Both the position numbers and the translations under genes were made by a program. From assembly GCA_964035795.1 (NCBI GenBank), contig OZ038320.1:31079125-31143124 (forward strand): a stretch of 64,000 nucleotides of DNA, given 5' to 3'. Origin of the DNA: Pterobdella sp. o SKG-2022 (lineage: Eukaryota > Annelida > Clitellata > Hirudinida > Piscicolidae). Below are positions 56,001 to 64,000 of the stretch, in pieces. The notes under the pieces are model-generated. The model did not search any database. It was given only the letters and a program-made list of their open reading frames with translations, and was not told the origin of the DNA. The first letter of the stretch is position 1, and each line of letters begins with the position of its first letter.

Positions 56001-58045
56001 TTCTTCTTTTCTGTTGACCTTCGATCCTCTATCACCATAGATCCGCTGAGTGAGTTCATGCGACGCCGGCCAGTCCTTCGTTGCTCTGCGTATCATCGCT
56101 TTGGCTGTGGTGTAGTGATGGTCAACGTCCGTTTGGTCAGCGTCAGCCCCCTTCTTTGTCTGAGCATCTGCTAGCTCGTTGCCAGTGATGCCACAGTGAC
56201 CCGGGCACCAAGTAAAGGTCATCTGGCAGATCCGTGCCGTGAGCATTGGAAGTGTTTTAAGGACAGTGTGTTCGTCCTTGTCGTTGCACAGTTGGGATGG
56301 GTGCGTTGCCTGAATACGAAGTAAGACAGATTGGCTATCGCTGACAATTCGGGCTTTCTGAACGTGCACTTCCGCCTGGATTACTTGAAGTGCTTTAACC
56401 ACCGCCTTTATTTCGCCTGGTAAGAGGAACACCATTTGTCGGTGGGAAGGGTAAAATAGCGGAGAACTTGAAGGTTGTCAGCTTCAGCGTTCCCGGACTT
56501 GACGCCGGAAGTCTCGAAGATATGTTCACTTATCTGCATCCATGGGGGGAGAAGTTTTGGCTGTTTGGCAGGACTGGTATTTCCGAAAATTGACTCCCAT
56601 ACTGCTCCGGCCTTGGCTCACCAGCTGGGCTTTTTTGTGCGTTGACGGGATGACTGCTCAGCAATTTGATGACGCGGGTTTTCGGGTGCAATCCTTTTCG
56701 ACTTTTCGAGGGCTATGGCGCAGAGTTGTGTGGCTCTCGTGCCAATTTTTGGAAGATTAGCCTTAGCAAGGATCGCCTCAACTGGTGTGGTTTTGCCTGT
56801 CTCCGCAGCTTTTCGCCGACAGTCGCTGCAGGGGCGACAAAGGTTAACTGACGATCATATGTGACACCAAGGAACTTGGGGAGGGGATTATACTTAAGTG
56901 CATGGCCACTTAGCTTCAAATTGGTACGCCAGCTAGCTTCGCGTGTGCTGGTGGTGAAAAAGGATCATTCTAACTTCTGAACAGAGAGTTCCATTTTCCA
57001 CCGTTTGCTCCATTCCGCGATGTGGTTCAGGTTAGTTTGCAAGCTCTTTTCTGCTTGTAGTAGACCAAAGGCTTGACTCCATACAGCTACATCGTCTGCG
57101 AAAAGGCTCACGTTGGATTGAGCGATGCCGTGGTGGTGGTGGTGGAGGTAGTGGTAGGGACAATGATGATGATGAGGGTGATGGTAGTATAAAGAATTAT
57201 TAAGATGAGGGTTGTGATGGTAAAGATAATAATAGTAAAATAATACAAATAATAAAAATAGGAATGTCATTATTGTAATATTATTATGGCTCTTGAGTAT
57301 AACAATGAAATTATCTCAGTATTCATTACTAAGCAATGTAACTTCGAAAAAGTGTATTAGTTTTTTGAAATTTTTAAATTTAACTGCAGGTTATTAAGGG
57401 TGTTAGTTTACTGAGTGAAATAGAAGCTAAAGTTGTTGATTGGTTATGTTTTATTCCAAGTAATTAGCAGCTGATTATTTATAACACCAGGTTTGTGTAT
57501 ATTATTTGATAAAAAAAGGTTGCAATTCATAAAAGCCTCGTAAAATTATATTAAAGTCGCAAAAAAGTTTTTTTTAAAAACATTTAAATTTTAGGAAACC
57601 AACAATAGTTTTGCAACACACATCACAACACAATCTGCAGATCTTCTTCACTTTCCTCCCTCTCATCATTCTCATCATCTTTAATTCTCTCCTCATTCGT
57701 TCGGTACTGAACGCAGCCAAAGTGCGTAATCTCATGACCAACAACTCACCTCACCAAACTACCAACGAATGCGTCGTTCAAGATGAAAGCAAAACACAGT
57801 TCGAGAAAAGTCCCCGCATGGAACTCAAGGCTTCAAAAGAGATGCAATCAACCAATGAAAAAGAAACATTCTTTATGAAAAAAAAATCAAAGTTCCTCTT
57901 CAACATACGACCAAAGTCTCAACAAAACAAAGACCAGCAACGGATAACAGTGATGTTGATAGCAGTAGTGGTTGTCTTTCTGTTGTGTCAACTGCCCCAG
58001 GCCATCCAGAGAATCCTACAGGAGTACATCGTTTCACCGCATAAA
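48979..58045 (+). CDS. Class A GPCR resembling FMRFamide/neuropeptide receptors, partial, 3 exons (TM1-TM6)
   Basis: Exons 48979-49162, 53839-54473 and 57641-58045 join in frame (408 codons). Exon 1: TM1 (VFGVAGNLLNVVVLSRKCM) and TM2 (TNLYLGALAVADTLYLLF). Exon 2: ECL1, TM3 with LCSNTAVWLTVTFTLERFIG (ERF in place of E/DRY), TM4 and a roughly 135-residue ECL2. Exon 3: TM5 (IFFTFLPLIILIIFNSLLI), a basic ICL3 of about 90 residues, TM6 (VVVFLLCQLPQ) and the start of ECL3. CSNTxVWLTVxFTxER with PMKGK and CT-RAK is the pattern of invertebrate FMRFamide-receptor-like proteins. The N-terminal exon and the TM7/NPxxY exon were not found; the latter is probably beyond the window. No stops occur inside exons, so it is probably functional. 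The ligand cannot be told. Confidence 0.85.
49985..50100. repeat. Self-complementary trinucleotide microsatellite, (TCA/TCG)n then (GAT/GAC)n
   Basis: A (CAT/CGT)n tract at 49987-50026 is followed by 14 bases and then a (GAT)n/(GAC)n tract to 50100. The two tracts are reverse complements, so one strand can fold back on itself. Located in GPCR intron 1. Confidence 0.9.
50838..50940. mobile_element. MITE type C, decayed copy
   Basis: ATAAATATTCAAAGTAAGAACAC matches the 41569 terminus with changes, followed by GAATGTAAGATTCTCTTATG and AGAAGCTTCGTGGAA from the right arm. Lies in GPCR intron 1. Confidence 0.5.
51385..52430 (-). mobile_element. Decayed Tc1/mariner transposon in GPCR intron 1
   Basis: Minus-strand reading 52105-51911 gives the N-terminal helix-turn-helix (TTDERAEIVALREAGYTIRE then IADKLEVSKSGADKFL). 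Next, in changing frames, come FKWANNQYNWTFEDWKSVIW and SGEWF; then 51636-51403 gives VKHGGGSIMVWVCMASAG with GVGSLVVIEGSLNSLKYIDR, the Tc1 catalytic-core pattern (W--V-wSDES; GGG-vMvWG; G-l--i-G-ln---Y). Frameshifts and stops interrupt it, and it ends before the last acidic residue region. A possible outer terminus, GTACTGTATGTAC, lies near 52418-52430. No matching other terminus was found, so it is truncated. Confidence 0.8.
52431..53838 (+). other. 3' part of GPCR intron 1
   Basis: AT-rich apart from the GGA tract. The reading is open from 53706 into exon 2, but the part before the acceptor at 53838 is AT-rich and unlike a receptor, so I exclude it. Confidence 0.6.
53121..53158 (+). repeat. 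(GGA)n purine tract
   Basis: GAGGAGGAAGAGG followed by eight or so GGA units in GPCR intron 1. Strong purine strand bias. Confidence 0.9.
54474..55620 (+). other. 5' part of GPCR intron 2
   Basis: AT-rich, no feature recognised. Confidence 0.5.
55624..55672. repeat. GAT/GGT/GTT trinucleotide microsatellite at the LINE 3' end
   Basis: GATGATGAAGATAATGATGG, then (TGG)n and (TTG)n. On the minus strand it lies just beyond the RNase H LINE stop codon, where such elements often carry simple-repeat tails. Confidence 0.8.
55695..56435 (-). pseudogene. RNase H/C-terminal ORF fragment of the I-clade-like LINE
   Basis: Longest intact piece (246 codons) of the element: RNase H type I motifs and the C-terminal CCHC-like motif. 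It opens within the RNase H domain because a frameshift near 56405-56435 separates it from the upstream part, so no complete enzyme is encoded. Confidence 0.85.
55695..57130 (-). mobile_element. 5'-truncated I-clade-like non-LTR retrotransposon (RT palm/thumb plus RNase H)
   Basis: On the minus strand it begins at the RT catalytic box (NVSLFADDVAVWSQ, about 57115). Next come EWSKRWKMELSVQKLE and LKYNPLPKFLGVTYDRQLTF (thumb). Then an RNase H domain: GEIKAVVKAL, ARIVSDSQSVLL, FTWCPGHCGITGNELADAQT, which carry the E, D and final D of the active site. The first Asp segment falls in a frameshifted stretch before 56435. A CRKCG-x-ETAEH-x4-C zinc-knuckle-like motif is near the C-terminus. Stop at 55695. 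Several frame breaks show it is dead. Higher GC than its surroundings. It sits antisense in GPCR intron 2. Confidence 0.88.
57131..57240. repeat. (TGG)n/(GAT)n microsatellite at the LINE 5' truncation point
   Basis: TGGTGGTGGTGG passes directly into the retrotransposon sequence at about 57130 and is followed by GATGATGATGAGG-type repeats. Confidence 0.8.
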
Positions 58046-61000
58046 GTGAGTCGCATTGTTTTTTTGATTAATAATAGCAATAATAATAAAAATAATAATA
58101 GTAGTGATAATAATAAAAATAAAAATAACAATAATATAGCTATGATTAAGGATAAAATAATTTTTCTGCATTAAAAATGCTATTTTCAAAGTTTATGGAA
58201 TTTCACGAAGCTTTGTATCAAGTGCTCGCTTGATAATGACATTTTATTTTGAGAAAAGCTTTGTGAACTTCATTAGAGTTTAATGATAGTGTTTTTTTTT
58301 GTTTTATACCAAAATAATATTGATTTATGTAAAGTGAATAATAATAAAAATAATAATAATAACAACAATAATAATTATTATCATTATAAAAAATTGTAAG
58401 AGAATATTTTATATAAATGAAAATATTATATAATTTCAAGAATGGGAACTTGGAAACATACATTTTGCAATCTCTTAACTTTCACAGTTTCAAATGGCCG
58501 TTTTATTGAGTTTAAATTTATAGTTTTCATATCGTCGTTAAACTCGAATGAAGATCGCAACTTTGAAATATTTTTCCTTAATCTTGGATTAGCTTTTTAC
58601 TCTGCATACAGATGCTTATGCAAATCTGAAACAATTAAACCCAGTTTAGTGTGGCCTTTGTGCAATCGTTATTTTGTATTTTTCATCTTTTATGTTAAAA
58701 TCTTTGAAAAAATGTCGTCTCGTAAAATTTTCAACTTGAAATTTTTTTCGAAAAATTAGGGAAAATACATCAAAATGTTTTAAAAGTTACTAAAAAACGT
58801 TTTTGATTATACATTTTTTAAAAAATACATCTGCGCTCAAAAGCTGGAGTAGAACAAGCTGTTAAAGCGGAATCATATTGGTAAGTAGTTCAAAAAAAAA
58901 AATAATACCAGGGGGTCGTGTTTGAAATATTGTTGGTTGAAATGAAGCTTCTAGATTGTTCTTTGTTTAACTTGTGAGCGTTACGCAAAGAGGAGACACT
59001 CATTGATTCTCCATATAAATCCTGATGAGATTTTTATCGATTCTATGGGAATTTTTGTGTGGATTTATCTACAAGGTTCATTTTTAATTAAAACCGTCAG
59101 TCTATGTTTGAACCCAACGTATTACAAAACTAATATCATTGAAAAAGTATATTTATCAAAAGAACTTTAGGAAAACTATATATGAGTTTTGGAAAGTTCT
59201 GTTTGTATAAAATATTCTAAACCAAGTTTCCTCGTTTCCTCAAGGTGTATAACCACAACATACTATCGCCGTTAATTTTTATGGATGTGATTTTGTGGTG
59301 ATTGTTGAGTTGACGGATATTATAATTGCCCATATCTGGTCAGTTTTCTGATCATACCATCCTTGTGTCGAGTGCTGTGATGTACCGAGATTGCATTATC
59401 AAATATTGGGTTAAATATGTATGTGAATATAGGTTTATATGCTGGAGTATAACAAAAATAGGTAAAAATAAATAAATAAATAAAAAATGTGTCAATTAAT
59501 ATTTTTACATATATATAACTACATAAAAATAAATTCACGAAAAATATAAAAATTTTTAGCCATGTTTGTGTGAGGACTTTGTGTTTATTTGTATGAAATA
59601 GAAAACTGAACAGACTTGAAAACAGCTGAGAATAAGTCTGGGAGAATTGTTATTCACAGCTAAAATTAGCTTCATGATTTGCGTAACAAAACTAAAAATA
59701 ATGTTTGCTTTAGTTCTTATTCAAATTGAGTTTTTTTTTTAAATTTCAGTGTTTTTTATTCAAATTTTATAGCTTTTTTTTGGTGTATGAGGATTAATAC
59801 ATATTTATGTTATATATATATATTCAATTTAGCAGTTTCTTGGAGGTTTCGTATATTTTAAAAATTGAATTATGGTCTGATTTATAGGTTGCTCAATTTT
59901 AACTGCAGTGCATTTTATTGGTTTTCATAACAGTTTATGGTGACATTTAAATTTAATATATGATCTTTTATAAAAGATTATAAAATATATCCATAAAATA
60001 TATTGAATCCTGTATATAACTATGATTTTTAAAAGTAAACTTAGTATCTAAGAAAACTATAAATAGCTTCTAAATAAAATGTCAACCTAATAATTTATGT
60101 TTTATCTCACATCTTGAAGAGGATCTTAAAATTGGCTTATTAATTTATAAATCCCTTTAAAGTTGAATCGCTTTAAAAATCCTAATTGAAACAGGTCGCA
60201 AGATTACGGAATCAATAACGCTTTTGAATGTATAACTAAATGGTTAGATGAAAAAATGAAGGATGAAGAGGCATTTTTAATAGAAAAGTATGAATGGACG
60301 GAGATTTTAAATATTGGATCATTGAAGATATAAAAATAATAACTGAAAAAAAATGGAAATAACGCTGAAAAATAGAGAAATAAAAGAACGTTGATAATAT
60401 TGTAAAAACAGTTAAAAATTGATAAACGGGAGCATAATACAAAAATAATAAAACAAAGCTGAAGCAAATTGTTGAGAAGCATGCAAAAAGGAGTAATTCA
60501 GACGTTGTTATGTCATTAATATTTTGCCAGCAACCAAAATGACGAGAATTCTAATTTTGCATCCCAAAATAATTCACTTTTTTAAAAAAAGTTAGAAAAA
60601 ACCTATTTTAAAAACTGAATGATATGGTAGTTAGTTCACAAACCGATGTATAAACAAAGTGGCTTAATTAATATAATTAATTAAGGCTTTAGTTTGTGAA
60701 GATTGCTCAGTCCCAAATATTCCATTAGAAAAATTTGTTTATAACCATTTTCGTTATAACAATGATTCCAATAAAATGAAGAAAAAACATTTTTCAAAAA
60801 AATGAATATAGTTTTCCATTAGAAAATAAATAATTTTCCATTATTTACCCTGGTATTATGCTCATTTTTCTCATAAGTATGGCTATATGTATCCAAAATA
60901 AAAACACTTCAATGCTCGAACATTTCACCAAGCTTTTGGTAACTCACATTGTCGAACATGAAAATGGGTGTTTGACTTAAAAAAAGCTTCTTGAAATGTG

Positions 61001-64000
61001 AAAATATTAGAATTGTTTTCTTATTGAATATTCATGTTGAACTTGAAGCACCATGGAGTATAATATTTAAGTATAGAAGCCTTCAGTAATTCGGATAGTA
61101 TAAATACAAAAACTCTCTTCGAAAAGCTTTTCATATAGAATAATAAAAAACCAAGTGATTTTTCAACGCTGAAATATAGAAAAAACTTGAACAGATCATT
61201 TGAAAAACTTTTCGATTAAGTTGAGCTAAATATTTGCTCAAATTCTTCACAAAGTTCGAAACATTTTTGACAGAGCTCAAAAGTTATCAGTAATATTTTG
61301 GCTGTCTGTCAGAATGCTGAAAATGTTCTCATATCTATTCAAAAATTCGCGTGTTTCCGTTGTGATATCACAACTAGAAGTTTTAAACAAAAACTTTATC
61401 CATTTTTCTGATTTTTTCAAAATTGAAAAAAAAATATTTTCTCAATTTTTTCTAAACATTGATGTAGTTGTTCAAGTCTAAATGCCAGTGAGTATCAAGG
61501 AAGTGGGGCCTAATTGTGTATGTTAGTGGAAGGAGGTCCATATGGTGGTGGCTGGTGGAAGGATATTTAAAACAACACTAAATGCTTACAAACATAAAGA
61601 ATCTTCATCGTGTATTTTTATGCATTCAAAATTAAATACAATGTTTTTATTCTATAGCTGGGGGAAACAATAGAAATCACAGGTGGTTACTTGCAGAGGT
61701 AGTAGAAATAAGGAAACTTCAGTAGTGACTACTGCTTAACAATGTGAGACACAAATGCTGTGCTACAATGTATGGCAAAGAAAACAAACTTTTCCTAGTT
61801 TTAAGATTTTTAAAAATGCACAAAAAAGCAAATATTTCAAACACCTGCACGTTAAAGTCAAATCAACCTTTGAACAGTGCTTTTGTGAAAGGATAAATTC
61901 TGATTAATTTTCTAAAAATTTTAATGCAAAACTTTCCATTGTTTCTTTTAAAGTAGAAAATATTACCTTTTTCAAGTTTCGATTCATTTTCAAACCCCTA
62001 TTGATATCTGTATTTAAATATGCTTTTATTTTCTGTGACTATTCAAAAATCCGGACAAACACAGGTTTCCAAGTTTCCGGTTTTTTGAAGGTCAACTACA
62101 TTTGCGTGTGAGATTTGATGATAACTTGCTTTGATGTTTCAAAAAAGTGGATTATTTAAAACATTTTTAAATTTTTGAAAACTCAAATTTTTTCAACAAA
62201 ACTTGCTGAGAAATGTAAAAAATGAAAATTTTAGGACCTCATAAGTATCATATTTATCATATAAATGTTATCGATAGTGGTAGTTTAATGACCAGCATTT
62301 GTGAGCAGATTAATAATTTGAATCTAAAACAAAACAAACAATCATTTAAATGTGAATTAAAAATAACCATATGATAAAAATAGTTGAGTTTTGGCCCAGA
62401 AAAAATAAGAACCAGCGTGTTTTTAATATTGTTTTCAAAACAAATGACTTTTTGGTATGTTAAAAAAATTTCTAGATATATTTGAATTTGGGGCTTGTCG
62501 TTGAAAACTGCAAAATGAGGCTATTTTAAATACGTTCATTCCCATAAAAAAACTCATTTTGAAAACGTCAAACTTATCATCAATCTTAAAATAAACATGT
62601 AGAAGGAGTAAGAGGACAAAAAAACATTAGATCTCAGCAATAGGATTAGTAAGCTAGAAGGGCAAAAAGCTTTGTGGCATTACCATAAATTTAAAAAGAG
62701 CAGCTAAATAATTCAATTGTTAGATCGAACATAACAAAATATTTCCAAAAAGTTTAGAATTTTCAAGCAGTTCTAAACCTTATTGAATGAAAAAACTTAT
62801 AAAAGTGAAGTGGTTATGTGCTGGAACAAAATTTTTTAATAAAAACATGATTTTCTCGTCCTGGCGCATGTGTATGAACGTTGTTTTTAATGAAAGTATT
62901 CGTATCTTGGTCAGAGATACCACGTTCAAATCCTGGTTTAAACCCTAATGTTGCATGTGATATGATGTAAACATTTGGCATTGTATTGAGCTTTCTTCTA
63001 ATGAAAATTCTTCCGTAATGTATACAACTTTTATGATTTCTATAAGCTTTTGAAAGTCTGTGAAGGCAAAGATAGTAGTGAGAAGCAAAAAATTGACGTA
63101 AATGATAACTTTTATCACTTTTTTATTGAGTTGAAACCCCATTTGTCATGAAAAAGTTATATTAATTGTCAAAACTAATAAACTAAAAATTAAGCAACCG
63201 AACCCCTATTTGGGGGGGGCTGATGGTCGGATTACTTATTGATAGTTTTATATCGTGTTTTTTGCCAAATGTAAATTTGTGGCACAGACACTAAAATGTA
63301 TAATATATGTTTATGGCAGAAGTTTTATACTTTCATTGAAAAGACTTGGATAAAAGTAAAAAATTTCGCGTATTTTTGGTGAAATATAAAATCAAAATAA
63401 TAAATAAATTAATATTTAGTTTTGAGGAAAAATAAAGCTTTCTGAAAAATGTTTTCTTTACACGCGACCTAAGGAATTGACAACGCTTGAGCTAATTTTA
63501 GAAAAAATATTGCAAAAAAGTAATTTTGAGAAAAAACGATTTTGTATGAAAAAGAAATTTTATATTGGAAAAAAATATCCGGCATAAAAGTCAACTTTGA
63601 TTACAAAAACAAAAACTCTATGCGATTAAGTGATTTCCGTTAAAAGCACAAAATTTTCTCTTGAAAACAAATTCAATTTGGAGAGTATATTTTGTCAGTA
63701 ACGAGGTATGATGGTTTTTAGTTTTGAAATCTTTATAAACAAAAAATTTTTGTTTTGTGTGTCAAAAACTAAAAATTTTAAAGTATTTTCTATTAAAACT
63801 CAAATCCTTGGTACAAAATCATCCCAGAAGTGACATAAAATGCTTTTGCACATTATTTCAAAGATTTTTGAAAATTATTTTTGCGCCGAACCCCAATGGT
63901 GATATTGTTGAGCTTGTAGATTTATGTGGGAAAAATCTGTCATAAAAATCATTTTTGCGTATATAAAATACATAAAGAAACATTATATTAAAATATATAG
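58046..64000. other. AT-rich DNA after the last recognised GPCR exon, presumably intron
   Basis: Starts with the donor GTGAGT and an AAT-rich microsatellite (58070-58135). I looked for a TM7/NPxxY exon on the plus strand and saw none. Other contents are AATAAT-rich tracts at 58337-58380 and a GC-richer patch at 61495-61560. No other gene recognised. Confidence 0.5.

Noticed and set aside
62864..62945. Possible tRNA (B-box-like GTTCAAATCC, anticodon-arm-like TATCT...AGATA)
   Set aside because: The variable loop is missing, position 33 is not T, and no acceptor stem or D arm can be drawn.

Overview
The window is nuclear DNA from an invertebrate animal. The genes are split by GT–AG introns, the non-coding DNA is very AT-rich, and the products are animal-type: a metazoan O-GlcNAc transferase, a KCMF1-type ubiquitin ligase and a class A neuropeptide-type GPCR. 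The transposon load (CR1/L2-like LINE, I-clade LINE with RNase H, Penelope relic, Tc1/mariner, several hairpin MITE families) fits many invertebrate phyla, so I do not assign one.

Layout. Positions 149-7921 (+) hold 27 exons of an O-GlcNAc transferase (OGT) gene. The first TPRs lie before the window; the stop codon is inside. A 3 kb intergenic stretch follows, carrying a decayed Penelope-like fragment with a GIY-YIG motif (about 9.6-10.0 kb). Convergent to OGT is a complete KCMF1 orthologue on the minus strand (17744 down to 10876, 8 coding exons, 436 aa). One of its introns holds a 5'-truncated, frameshifted LINE on the opposite strand (about 11697-14098). Immediately upstream of KCMF1, on the same strand and about 350 bp away, is an intronless PPIL2 gene (19565 down to 18090, 491 aa; U-box plus cyclophilin).

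From about 19.6 to 48.9 kb I see no host coding exon. This AT-rich desert contains hairpin MITEs of at least five types, several sharing an ACGAAAAGCTTCGT-like core. It also holds a possible solo LTR (32960-33280), an inverted pair of decayed retroelement C-terminal domains near 34-35 kb, and a tRNA-like sequence that may head a SINE (35959-36118).

From 48979 to 58045 (+) there are three exons of an FMRFamide-receptor-like GPCR covering TM1 to TM6. The N-terminal exon and the TM7 exon were not found. The receptor has a very long second extracellular loop. Its introns carry a decayed Tc1/mariner element and a 5'-truncated I-clade LINE. The rest, to 64000, is AT-rich with no exon I can support.

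Functionally, OGT glycosylates nuclear and cytosolic proteins, while PPIL2 and KCMF1 both belong to ubiquitin/spliceosome-linked protein control and may be co-transcribed. I found no new multi-gene system. The points most worth following are the operon-like PPIL2-KCMF1 pair, the unusual GPCR loop, and the MITE families that share a palindromic core.
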